The notes under the pieces are model-generated. The model saw nothing but the letters and a program-made list of their open reading frames with translations. It searched no databases and had not been told where the DNA came from. A stretch of 64,000 nt of DNA from Rhodanobacter sp. T12-5 (lineage in GTDB: Bacteria > Pseudomonadota > Gammaproteobacteria > Xanthomonadales > Rhodanobacteraceae), in the NCBI RefSeq assembly GCF_008329435.1, contig NZ_NPKN01000001.1, forward strand, positions 682,001 through 746,000. The letters are read 5' to 3'. Shown piece by piece: positions 8,301-16,228 of this stretch. Position 1 is the first letter of the stretch. Every line of letters starts with the position of its first letter. A program made the position numbers and the translations under genes.

Positions 8301-9545
8301 TCACCCGAGCCAGGCTCCCAGCCAGACGGCTGCAATCATCAAGGCCAAGCCCGGCACGATGCGTGTGGCGTAGTGGACGCCGCCGGCCTTGAAGGCAACC
8401 ACCGCTTTCATCAAGGTGTTGGTAGTGAGGCCAATCAAAATCGGTCCAACGGCTTGCGCGCTCGAAATCTTGTTGGCGGCCATCAGGGAGGCGGCTGATG
8501 CGGCTGTTGCATGCGCATCGGCCAAGCCTGTCAGTGCGGCGCCAAGCAACATTCCGCGCGCTCCCAACCATGCGTTCAATCCCGCTGACGCCAGCAGTAT
8601 CAGCGTGACAAGCGCGGCAAACACCGCCGCTGCTTTCAGATTGAAGGCACGGCCCACGTCTTCAACCGCCGTGTTGCTGAGAGGGTCTCTGCGAAAAAAG
8701 AACACGAGCCCATACAGGCAGGCGGCAGCACCGCCAAATGACAGGGGCAATACCAGCGCGGTCAACAACGATGCCTGTATCAGCCCGATGACCACCGTCA
8801 TTTGAATGATGGTGGCGATGGATGAAAGCACTGCACCTGCCACGGCTCCGCTCATGAGAGATGGCTGGCGTGATGCGCGTTCACCCATGGAATAAATGGT
8901 GGCGGTGCTTGAAACAAAGCCAGCTGCAAACCCGGCCAGCGGCAGGCCGTAACGCGGCCCCAGGGCGCGCATGGCCACGTAGCCAAGCGCACTGATCGCC
9001 ATCAACGCCACGATCAAGCGGGCAATGGCACGGGGATTGAGTGCATCGAATGGCCCCATGAATCGGTCGGGAGCCAGCGGCAACACAATCAAGGCCATGG
9101 CAGAGAATAAAATGATGTCGTTCAACTCCTGTGCCCTGAGCACGCTGCGAACGAAGTGGTGCAAGCGATCGCGCGATGCCAACAGCAAGGCCAGGACTGC
9201 CCCCACGCCCGCAGCCAGCATCGAATCGTGGATCGCCAACCCGCCCAACAGGCAGGTCAGCAGCAGCGCGGACTCTGTGGTCAAGCCAGGGTCCTGATGC
9301 CGAGTGCGCTGGTACGCAATCAGCGCGCCCGCGCCTACGATCAGCGCCGTCACCGCCAACACCAAGCCGCCGCCCAGGATGACACTGGCCGAGCCGAGCA
9401 AAGCGCACACGACAAAGGTACGAATGCCCGCAGCACCCCTTGTCGGGCCGGTGTCCTTGCGTCGTTCGCGGTCGGCTCCGACGAGCAGGCCAATGCCGAG
9501 TGCGACACACAGGCCGAGCAGCGTGGATTGATCGGCTAGGCTCAA
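8301..9545 (-). CDS. MgtC/SapB and DUF4010 family membrane protein
   Basis: A 414-residue, strongly hydrophobic protein with about a dozen predicted membrane helices. The N-terminal 130 residues are MgtC/SapB-like, with GIGLLVGADRERR (residues 17-29) and RTFVVCALLGSAS. The remainder is DUF4010, with GFAAGFVSSTATIYSMGERA and LADAHATAASAASL as conserved polar loops. The apparent start is TTG at 9545 with only a weak ribosome site further upstream. The family is an inner-membrane protein of unknown transport role, sometimes linked to ion homeostasis. It stands alone between repeats. Confidence 0.85.
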   Translation of the reverse strand: MSLADQSTLLGLCVALGIGLLVGADRERRKDTGPTRGAAGIRTFVVCALLGSASVILGGGLVLAVTALIVGAGALIAYQRTRHQDPGLTTESALLLTCLLGGLAIHDSMLAAGVGAVLALLLASRDRLHHFVRSVLRAQELNDIILFSAMALIVLPLAPDRFMGPFDALNPRAIARLIVALMAISALGYVAMRALGPRYGLPLAGFAAGFVSSTATIYSMGERASRQPSLMSGAVAGAVLSSIATIIQMTVVIGLIQASLLTALVLPLSFGGAAACLYGLVFFFRRDPLSNTAVEDVGRAFNLKAAAVFAALVTLILLASAGLNAWLGARGMLLGAALTGLADAHATAASAASLMAANKISSAQAVGPILIGLTTNTLMKAVVAFKAGGVHYATRIVPGLALMIAAVWLGAWLG

Positions 9546-9861
9546 AATTTCATCACTCTTGAAAAGTTGACCATTTGCCGAGATCTCCGCTTCGCCGGCA
9601 CAAGTTCAGCTGACATCGGCGCCACCATGGCTCATTAAACTCTTCCTCACCACCGGCAGCCACTGCTATTCAATGCAGAGGGATCAACGCCGAATTGCCG
9701 GCATTTCGTGGCCTGGTTCTCCCCCGCTGACGCGGATGCTTTGGATCAAAGGGGGCGGAGGTAATTAAATTGGAATCGTTACCTCCGCTGCCTATTTCGG
9801 CCCCCTTCGTTGTCGACCCAAATGCCGAGATGGCTAGGGTTAAAACCGGTGCTACAAGTAG
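9546..9861. other. Intergenic region with one inverted repeat
   Basis: These 316 bases separate the MgtC-like gene from the DUF6988-like gene. Only the hairpin at 9748-9797 stands out. No gene with a ribosome site and family features was seen. Confidence 0.5.
9748..9797. repeat. Imperfect inverted repeat, second copy of GGAGGTAATTAA family
   Basis: The left arm AAAGGGGGCGGAGGTAA (9748-9764) and right arm TTACCTCCGCTGCCTATTT (9779-9797) pair with a few mismatches. The GGAGGTAATTAAATTGG segment matches the copy at 6314-6361, so the two copies bracket about 3.4 kb containing the DUF2130 and MgtC-like genes. Confidence 0.55.
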
Positions 9862-10518
9862 TCACGAGACAGCAGGGTCACTACCGTTTGATGGGGGCGT
9901 GGAAGGCAGGACATGCCGGAAACGATTCGCGACTTTCAGCACTTTCCGTTGCAAGTTGGGAACGCCTGTCAGGATGGCAGCCTGCATGGCGGTAACCACC
10001 GTAAGCCCGTTGATGTTCTTCATGACGTTGACCAGCAGCTCCGGAGGATAGCCTTCGGCATGCCGTCGAATGGGATGAATGCCTGCATGTACATACGAGT
10101 TGAGCGCTCCCCAGCTATGAGTCTTGAACTCGTGGAGGGGCTTGTAGGCGTTTGGCGGAGCCTTGATGGCGAGGTCCTCCATCATTTTTGCCGCCATCGG
10201 GATGTTCTTGGATGCCAGTTCGGTCTCTAGTGTCAATTCGGTGCAGAGCTTGGCTACCAGCTCATCTGACGCTCCATACAGAGCCCAGAGTGACCTGAGG
10301 ACAGCTTCAAACTGAGACCGATGGACCACCAAGGCTGAGGGAAGAAATCCAGCTTCAAGCAGCATACGAGCCGAATGGGAATGCTCGAATGCCAGCGAAG
10401 CCAGCACATCGCTCAACTTGATGCGATCGCTGTCGTCATATGTCTGATAGGCAACGCACTCCGTGAGCGCGGCAGCCAGGTCGTGCGACTGATGTACGAA
10501 CTCTTCCCACGTTTCCAA
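9862..10518 (-). CDS. DUF6988-like helical protein
   Basis: A 218-residue, all-helical soluble protein. EHSHSARMLLEAGFLPSALV followed by HRSQFEAVLRSLWALYG (about residues 45-81), and later SWGALNSYVHAGIHP (about 134-148), resemble DUF6988/DUF5677-type proteins, which have HEPN-like helical bundles. The start is TTG at 10518, chosen because GAGGGAA lies six bases upstream. The function is unknown. It closes the accessory island, and its neighbour GH20 is on the same strand 57 bases downstream but is probably separate. Confidence 0.6.
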   Translation of the reverse strand: METWEEFVHQSHDLAAALTECVAYQTYDDSDRIKLSDVLASLAFEHSHSARMLLEAGFLPSALVVHRSQFEAVLRSLWALYGASDELVAKLCTELTLETELASKNIPMAAKMMEDLAIKAPPNAYKPLHEFKTHSWGALNSYVHAGIHPIRRHAEGYPPELLVNVMKNINGLTVVTAMQAAILTGVPNLQRKVLKVANRFRHVLPSTPPSNGSDPAVS

Positions 10519-10575
10519 GCTATTCCCTCAATCAAACTGGCAGAAGGACGTAGTCCAATACTCCAATCGCAGACT

Positions 10576-12792
10576 TCACTGCACCAGAATTTCGTCGGTA
10601 AACAAATGCGCCGGCTTCCCCGCGCCCTCATGGCCCGGCGGCAGCATGCCGAAGTTCTGCGCGGTGACGCGCAGGTAGCGGGCGGTCACCGGGGTGGGGG
10701 CGTCGAAGCGTACGGTGCGGATCATCGCGCGCAGGTCCATCGGGTCTACCGCGATCGGCGTGGACTGCAGGGTGCGCCAGGTCTTGCCGTCGTCCGAAAC
10801 GGCATAGGTGACGCGGCGCGGGAGCAGCGCCCATGAGCCGCTCTGCTGCAGGAAGCGCATCTGGATGCTGTGGAACGGCGTGGCGGGCTTCAGGTCGATG
10901 GTGGCGTCGAGGTCGTTGCCGCGCCAGCCGACCCACAGGCCGTCGTTGAAGTTGTCGCCGCCGATCACGCCGTCGACCAGTTGCGTGGCGGTGCCGGCGT
11001 AGTGCGGGTCGGGCGCGGTGAGGTAAGTGAGCGGCTTGCCCAGAGCCTTGTTGTCGACCGCCTGGAACGCCTGGCTGGGCAGGTACGGCACGCCGTGGCG
11101 GAAAGGCGCCACCTTGAGCGTCGCCGGCACGTAGTGGTCCAGCACGTCGCCGAAGGTGGGCGACTGTGCGGTCGGTTCGCTGCCGTCGACGGTGTAGTGC
11201 AGTGCGATGTCGTCGAAGCCGCGCGCGGCGCGCACGCGCCAGCGGTGGTGCGGAGCATTGAAATCGAGCTTGTAGTCGACCAGGTCGCGGTCTTCCGGGC
11301 CGTAGGCGATGTGCTGCGCGTCCAGCCATGGGTATTGCGTGCGCAGCCGCCGCTGGAAGTCGGCGTAGTCGTGGACGTCGGGGTTCCACAGGCGTTCGGC
11401 CAAGGCGATCACGCGCGGGTAGAGCATCGCTTCCAGATTGCGCGGCGTGACGTATTCGCTCCACAGCGGCGCCTCGGCGCCGAGCACCTGGTCCTGGTGT
11501 CCCGCGAAGGCCGGCGATGCAAACGGATTGGTGCGGTAGATGTCCTGCGTGGTGAGTTCTTCGATCGGCGTGTCCAGGTAGAACGGCCCGGCGACGATCA
11601 GCCGGTTGCCGTTGGCCAGTGCCTTGGCCGCCTCGGCGTCGCCGCGCCACATTTCCACCACCGCGTTGCGGTCGGCGCCGCCTTCGAGGATCTCGTCCCA
11701 GCCGACCAGGGTCTTGCCGCGCGCTTCGAGGTCGCGCTGGATGCGCTGGACGAACCAGCTCTGCAGCCCATCGACGCCGGCCAGCCGCTGGTCATGCATG
11801 CGCTGCTGCGAGGAAGCGCTCTGCGCCCATTGCTGCTTGGGCACCTCGTCGGCGCCGATGTGGATGTAGGGCGCGGGGAACAACTCGGCCACCTCGTCGA
11901 GCACGTCGTGCAGGAACGCAAACGTCGCTTCGTCGCCCGCGCAGTAGATGTCGGTGAACACGCCCCAGGTGGCCGGCACCGCGATGGGCTGCTTCGGGCA
12001 GGACAGCGACGGGTAGGCCGCGACCGCCGCCGAGGCATGCCCTGGCATCTCGATCTCCGGCACCACCATCACGTTGCGCTGGCGTGCGTACTCGACGATG
12101 TCGCGGATGTCCTGCTGGGTGTAGAAGCCGCCGCTGCGGCTGCCGTCGGCCTCGGTACGCCACGCGCCGACGCTGGTGAGCTTCGGGTATTTGCGGATGG
12201 CTATGCGCCAGCCCTGATCGTCGGTGAGGTGCCAGTGCAGCACGTTGAGCTTGTAGCGCGAGAACAGGTCGATCTGCTGCTTGACCAGCGCCACCGGAAT
12301 GAAATGCCGTGCCGCGTCCAGCATGACGCCGCGCCAGGGGTAACGGGGCGCATCGTCGATGCGCACCGCGGGAATCGAGAGCGTGCGGCCATGACCGATG
12401 GGCAGCAGCTGCCGCAGCGTCTGCACACCCCAGAACAGCCCGCGATCGTCGGCCGCCGCGATCTCGACCCGCTGCGGCGCGACGGTCAGCCGGTAGGCCT
12501 CCTCGCCTTGCACGGAAGGATCGATGCGCAGCTCGATGTGCGGCTGCCTGGTGGCCGCGCCGATCCGCAGCGCGATCCCGCTGTCCTCGCGGATGCCATC
12601 GCGCAGGAAGGCCGCGATTTCCTGCGCGCGTCGATCGGTCGGCGCCACGATGCGCACGCTTCGGTTCAGCGCAAAGCTGCCGTGACCGACCTCGATTCGG
12701 TCCGGCTGCGGGATGAGCGCTGCTTGCGCATGCGCTCCCTGGGCGAGCAGCGAGAACGCGAGGAGCATCGGGGCAACGAGACGTCTGTGCAT
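10576..12792 (-). CDS. Beta-N-acetylhexosaminidase, GH20, secreted
   Basis: 738 residues from the ATG at 12792. That start gives a clean signal peptide (MHRRLVAPMLLAFSLLAQGAHA), whereas the frame continues upstream without one. The domains are a GH20b N-terminal alpha/beta domain (about 25-150), the GH20 barrel (about 155-510) with the catalytic Asp-Glu pair in HIGADEVP and YPWRGVMLDAARHF at its start, then a C-terminal beta-rich region ending in a discoidin-like/F5-8C-type fold. It removes terminal GlcNAc or GalNAc from glycans or chitin oligomers in the periplasm or outside. With the GH2 end and the LacI gene it hints at amino-sugar glycan use. Confidence 0.93.
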   Translation of the reverse strand: MHRRLVAPMLLAFSLLAQGAHAQAALIPQPDRIEVGHGSFALNRSVRIVAPTDRRAQEIAAFLRDGIREDSGIALRIGAATRQPHIELRIDPSVQGEEAYRLTVAPQRVEIAAADDRGLFWGVQTLRQLLPIGHGRTLSIPAVRIDDAPRYPWRGVMLDAARHFIPVALVKQQIDLFSRYKLNVLHWHLTDDQGWRIAIRKYPKLTSVGAWRTEADGSRSGGFYTQQDIRDIVEYARQRNVMVVPEIEMPGHASAAVAAYPSLSCPKQPIAVPATWGVFTDIYCAGDEATFAFLHDVLDEVAELFPAPYIHIGADEVPKQQWAQSASSQQRMHDQRLAGVDGLQSWFVQRIQRDLEARGKTLVGWDEILEGGADRNAVVEMWRGDAEAAKALANGNRLIVAGPFYLDTPIEELTTQDIYRTNPFASPAFAGHQDQVLGAEAPLWSEYVTPRNLEAMLYPRVIALAERLWNPDVHDYADFQRRLRTQYPWLDAQHIAYGPEDRDLVDYKLDFNAPHHRWRVRAARGFDDIALHYTVDGSEPTAQSPTFGDVLDHYVPATLKVAPFRHGVPYLPSQAFQAVDNKALGKPLTYLTAPDPHYAGTATQLVDGVIGGDNFNDGLWVGWRGNDLDATIDLKPATPFHSIQMRFLQQSGSWALLPRRVTYAVSDDGKTWRTLQSTPIAVDPMDLRAMIRTVRFDAPTPVTARYLRVTAQNFGMLPPGHEGAGKPAHLFTDEILVQ

Positions 12793-12948
12793 GGCCGGTA
12801 TTCCTGGACGATGTGGCTTGCTCGTACGGTGGGAGCGATGCTGGTGCGATGCCTCAGGCAATTCAAGCAAAGAAGGCCACAAAGTAGACAGCAATACCAC
12901 TGTCGCCACCACTTCATGCGCCACGCGCGCTGGATTTGGGAGGCACTG

Positions 12949-12987
12949 CGTCAGGTTTACTTCGGGCAGGAACAAGTGAGCCTGACC
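12949..12987. repeat. Imperfect inverted repeat, RAYT-type
   Basis: The arms CGTCAGGTTTACTT (12949-12962) and AAGTGAGCCTGACC (12974-12987) pair with three mismatches and an 11-base loop. GTGAGCCTGACC-like ends are common in repeats mobilised by REP-associated transposases. It lies in the 300-base region between the hexosaminidase start and tetR, where no gene was seen. Confidence 0.45.
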
Positions 12988-13075
12988 CCGATCTCTGGCC
13001 TCTCATGGCCCTGCCGCCTGGTTCGGCGACGGAATCCGCTTTGTGTCGCCCAGCCATTGCCGGGAAAGGTCGACG

Positions 13076-13094
13076 ATGTATACACTGTATACAT
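13076..13094. promoter_or_regulatory. Perfect palindrome, candidate TetR operator
   Basis: ATGTATACA-C-TGTATACAT is a perfect 19-base palindrome whose last two bases are the first two of the tetR start codon. Its position suggests autoregulation by direct block of transcription or translation initiation. The GGAAAGG that could serve as ribosome site lies about 25 bases before the ATG, on the other side of the palindrome. Operator assignment is inference. Confidence 0.7.
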
Positions 13095-13674
13095 GACAAA
13101 ATTGACCACCAACGAAAAAATCCTCCGCGCCGCGCACAAGCTGTTCGACCGCGAAGGCGCGGACGCCGTCACGATGCGCCGCGTGGCGGAGATCGTCGGC
13201 ATCACCCCGATGGCGATCTATCGGCATTTCGCGAACCGCGAAACCCTGCTCAAGCGGCTGTCCGACGACAGCTTCGACGCTGCCGCACAGGATTGGCAGG
13301 CGCGCACGCAGGACCCGGACGTGGTCAAGCGGCTGGCGGCACTGCTGGAGCCATATCTCGATTACGCACTCGCCCATCCGCACCTGTTCGAGCACGCGTT
13401 CTCGATGCAGCGCGAAGATGCGCGCCGCTTCCCGGAGGATTTCCGCGCGCGCCGCTCGCCCACGCTCAACGTGGTTGCCGACGCGTTGATCGAGGGAATG
13501 CGCCTGGGCGTGCTGCGCAAGGATGATCCGTGGGACGTCGCCATGACGCTATGGGCACACGCGCACGGCCTGATCGCGCTGTATCGCGCCGGTCGCTTCA
13601 GCTACGACGAAGCCCGGTTCCGCCAGTTCTATTTCGCATCGATCGGGAGGTTGCTCGATGGCATCAAGGCTTGA
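13093..13674 (+). CDS. TetR/AcrR-family transcriptional regulator
   Basis: 193 residues. The N-terminal TetR domain shows the helix-turn-helix TMRRVAEIVGITPMAIYRHF (about 27-46). The C-terminal ligand domain is poorly conserved, as usual. The ATG is overlapped by the palindrome at 13076-13094. The gene overlaps the start of the Lnt-like gene by 17 bases, so the two are translationally coupled and the regulator probably controls the operon. The inducer cannot be predicted. Confidence 0.93.
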   Translation: MTKLTTNEKILRAAHKLFDREGADAVTMRRVAEIVGITPMAIYRHFANRETLLKRLSDDSFDAAAQDWQARTQDPDVVKRLAALLEPYLDYALAHPHLFEHAFSMQREDARRFPEDFRARRSPTLNVVADALIEGMRLGVLRKDDPWDVAMTLWAHAHGLIALYRAGRFSYDEARFRQFYFASIGRLLDGIKA

Positions 13675-15073
13675 TCTTCGTACGCTGTCGGCATGGCTGG
13701 CAGCAACTGCGCTGTCCGCGCTGGGCTGGTGGTTCGGCAGCGGCGTACACCCGCTGTGGTGGCTCACCTGGCTGGCACCATTGCCGGTGCTGTGGCTCGC
13801 GCCGCGCGTGCACGCCCGCTGGGCGGCGTTGGCGGCCTTCGTGGCCTATGCGGCAGGCGGGTTCAACCAGTGGAGCTATCTGCACGACTACATCGGCATT
13901 CCGATGACGACGATCGTGCCCGCCATCGGCGGCCCGGCGCTGGCCCTGGTCCTGGTCGTGCTGCTGCATCGGCGGCTGCTGTCGCAAGGCCAGACGCTGG
14001 CGGCGGCGCTGGCACCGGCGACGCTATGGGTGGCACTCGAATACGTCAGCAGTCGGCTCTCGCCGCACGGCACGTTCGGCAACATCGCCTACACCCAGAT
14101 GGATGCGCTACCTGTGATCCAGGTCGCCGCCGTCACCGGGCTGTGGGGAATCAGCTACCTGCTGCTCCTGCTGCCGTCCGCGTTGGCCGTGCAAGTGTCG
14201 CCGCGAGCGACACGGCGCGGACGTTTGTCGGCCGGTGCGGCAGCGTTGCTGCTGGGCGCGGTAGCACTCGGCTACGGCAGCTGGCGATTGCAGGTGCCGG
14301 CCACCTCGACGCTGCGCGTCGGTCTGCTGTCGCTGGAAAAGCCGATCCGTCCCGCGCTGGACTCCGATGCCGGCCAGGACCTGCTGGCGCGCTACGTGAC
14401 GGCGATCGGGCACCTGGCCGACGCCGGGGCGAAGATCGTCGTGATCCCGGAAACCAGCTTCGCCACCGGCGACGCCAGCGTGCCGGCGTTTGCGCAACTG
14501 GCACGGCAACGCAGCCTGATCCTGGACGCAGGCATCGATTTCAAAGGCGACCCGCAGGCGGAACGCAACATGGTCATGGTGTTCCAGCCAAACAACATGG
14601 CACCCGCCACTTACGCCAAGCATCACCTGGTTCCCGGTTTCGAACGCCAGTACACGCCCGGCCAGGACTACCGCATGCTGGATGGCTCGCCGCGCATCGG
14701 CCTGGCGATCTGCAAGGACATGGATTTCCACGACATCGGCCACGCCTACGCGGCGCGCGGCGCGCAGCTGCTGCTGGTGCCGGCCTGGGATTTCAGCATC
14801 GACGGCTGGCTGCACGGCCGCATGGCGATCCTGCGTGGCGTGGAAGGCGGTTTCGCGATTGCGCGCGCCGCGCGCTCGGGTCGCCTCACACTGAGCGACG
14901 ACCGCGGCCAGGTGGTAGCCGAGGCTTCCAGCGAACATCACGACGCCGAACTGGTGGGCAACCTGTCGCTGCACCACACGCAAACCCTTTACGCACGCTG
15001 GGGCGACTGGTTCGTCTGGCTCGACCTCGCCGTCTTGCTGGCGCTGCTGAGACTGGCCTGGCGTCCCGCATGA
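13658..15073 (+). CDS. Lnt-like membrane acyltransferase (carbon-nitrogen hydrolase)
   Basis: 471 residues: about six N-terminal membrane helices (residues 10-210), a carbon-nitrogen hydrolase domain (about 218-440) and a final C-terminal helix, the layout of apolipoprotein N-acyltransferase. The Glu-Lys-Cys triad is visible as E265 (VIPETSF), K321 (YAKHHLVPGFE) and C352 (AICKDMDF). It probably acylates an envelope substrate from phospholipid. It is shorter than typical Lnt and is co-transcribed with a TetR regulator, which would be odd for an essential lipoprotein-maturation gene. It may therefore be a specialised paralogue, with the housekeeping lnt elsewhere. Confidence 0.82.
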   Translation: MASRLDLRTLSAWLAATALSALGWWFGSGVHPLWWLTWLAPLPVLWLAPRVHARWAALAAFVAYAAGGFNQWSYLHDYIGIPMTTIVPAIGGPALALVLVVLLHRRLLSQGQTLAAALAPATLWVALEYVSSRLSPHGTFGNIAYTQMDALPVIQVAAVTGLWGISYLLLLLPSALAVQVSPRATRRGRLSAGAAALLLGAVALGYGSWRLQVPATSTLRVGLLSLEKPIRPALDSDAGQDLLARYVTAIGHLADAGAKIVVIPETSFATGDASVPAFAQLARQRSLILDAGIDFKGDPQAERNMVMVFQPNNMAPATYAKHHLVPGFERQYTPGQDYRMLDGSPRIGLAICKDMDFHDIGHAYAARGAQLLLVPAWDFSIDGWLHGRMAILRGVEGGFAIARAARSGRLTLSDDRGQVVAEASSEHHDAELVGNLSLHHTQTLYARWGDWFVWLDLAVLLALLRLAWRPA

Positions 15074-15206
15074 CTGAAACGGCTGCGCGATTCGCGGACG
15101 CAAGTTGTTCGATGTTCATCGATCTTGTCGATAGTCATCCACAAAAAAAGCTGAGCACGTCCTGATCGTTTGAGTTGGAAATGGCCATCCAGACGGCCAT
15201 GCGTTG

Positions 15207-16112
15207 TCAGTTGTCCCAATAAGGAGGCCCGCCGAAACTGCGCCTCAGGCTGTCGACAAGTGCGGCCAGCTTCGCCTGTACGGCGCCTTCGCGCGGGTAG
15301 GCCAGGAAAAGTTCGGCACCCTCCGCCTCGACACCCACATCGATCGGCTCCAGCGCGCCACTGTCGAGTTCATTGCGCACAAAGAACGTGGGCAGCAGGG
15401 TCAGGCCCAATCCCGCCACCGCGGCATCGCGCATCACCATGCCGTTGTTGACGCGCAGGCTCGCCTGCGGGTGGACCACGAGCCAGCCGCCGTCCACCGC
15501 AAAGCGCCAATCCGTTTCGCGGTTGATGTAGAGAATGCCGTTGTGACGGCGCAGCTCGTCAAGCGATGTGGGCTTGCCTTCCCTGGCCAGATATTCCGGT
15601 GAAGCCACCAGCACGCGACGGCTCGTGGCCAGCCGCTTGGCGACCAGGCGGGAGTCAATCACCGGCCCGTGTCGGAGCACGGCGTCGAAACCATCGGCGG
15701 CGGCTTCGACGAAACGGTCATCCAGCTCAAGCGAAAGCTGGATACCCGGGTGCTGTGCGAGAAACGCATACAGCGCCGGCCCCAGGTGAAGCACCCCGAA
15801 ACTCACCGGGGCCGATATCCGCAACGGCCCAGCCAGAGAAGATCGGCGATCGGTCAGTTCGACCAAGGCCTCTTTCGCTTCACCCAGGATGCGCCGCGCG
15901 CGGGGCAGAAAGCTCTCGCCGTCCGCGGTCAGCGACATCCGCCGGGTGCTGCGCTGGAGGAGGCGCGTGCCCAGGGCATGCTCCAGATCGACCAGCCGTT
16001 CGCTGATCACCGACTTGCTGCAGCCGAGTCGTCGGGCCGCGGCGCTCACCGAGCCTTCCTCGACGGCAGCGACAAACGCGGCAAGGCCCTGCAGCTTCAT
16101 ATCGTTCGGCAT
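15207..16112 (-). CDS. LysR-family transcriptional regulator
   Basis: 301 residues. The N-terminal winged helix-turn-helix has FVAAVEEGSVSAAARRLGCSKSVISERL, followed by a LysR substrate domain (about 92-295). The start ATG at 16112 matches the family N-terminus; the frame extends to 16241 but would then overlap the divergent gene. It is divergently transcribed from the hydrolase operon at 16229. A perfect dyad in the shared gap (16153-16168) is its likely binding site. The inducer is unknown. Confidence 0.93.
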   Translation of the reverse strand: MPNDMKLQGLAAFVAAVEEGSVSAAARRLGCSKSVISERLVDLEHALGTRLLQRSTRRMSLTADGESFLPRARRILGEAKEALVELTDRRSSLAGPLRISAPVSFGVLHLGPALYAFLAQHPGIQLSLELDDRFVEAAADGFDAVLRHGPVIDSRLVAKRLATSRRVLVASPEYLAREGKPTSLDELRRHNGILYINRETDWRFAVDGGWLVVHPQASLRVNNGMVMRDAAVAGLGLTLLPTFFVRNELDSGALEPIDVGVEAEGAELFLAYPREGAVQAKLAALVDSLRRSFGGPPYWDN

Positions 16113-16152
16113 GACCGTAAGCCAGTTCCGGCGACAGGCGACTACTGGCGAC

Positions 16153-16168
16153 TTTGCACTGGTGCAAA
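16153..16168. promoter_or_regulatory. Palindrome TTTGCAC-TG-GTGCAAA, candidate LysR box
   Basis: A perfect 7+2+7 dyad containing a T-N11-A core (16155-16167), the classic LysR-type recognition form. It sits 40 bases from the lysR start and 60 bases from the hydrolase start, in the middle of the divergent promoter region. Function is inferred from form and position. Confidence 0.6.
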
Positions 16169-16228
16169 ACTCGTGTCCACACGTTTTCTCGCCAAACATC
16201 TGTCGACCATCGGTCCTGGAGATCCGCC

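Noticed and set aside
10870..13092. Very long plus-strand open frame antisense to the hexosaminidase, running into tetR
   Set aside because: It is the GC-rich shadow of the GH20 gene; the translation is Arg/Val/Ala-rich with no family features. Only the final part from 13093 is a real gene.
15181..15200. ATGGCC-ATCCAGAC-GGCCAT hairpin after the Lnt-like gene
   Set aside because: A six-base stem without a T-run is too weak to call a terminator or operator.
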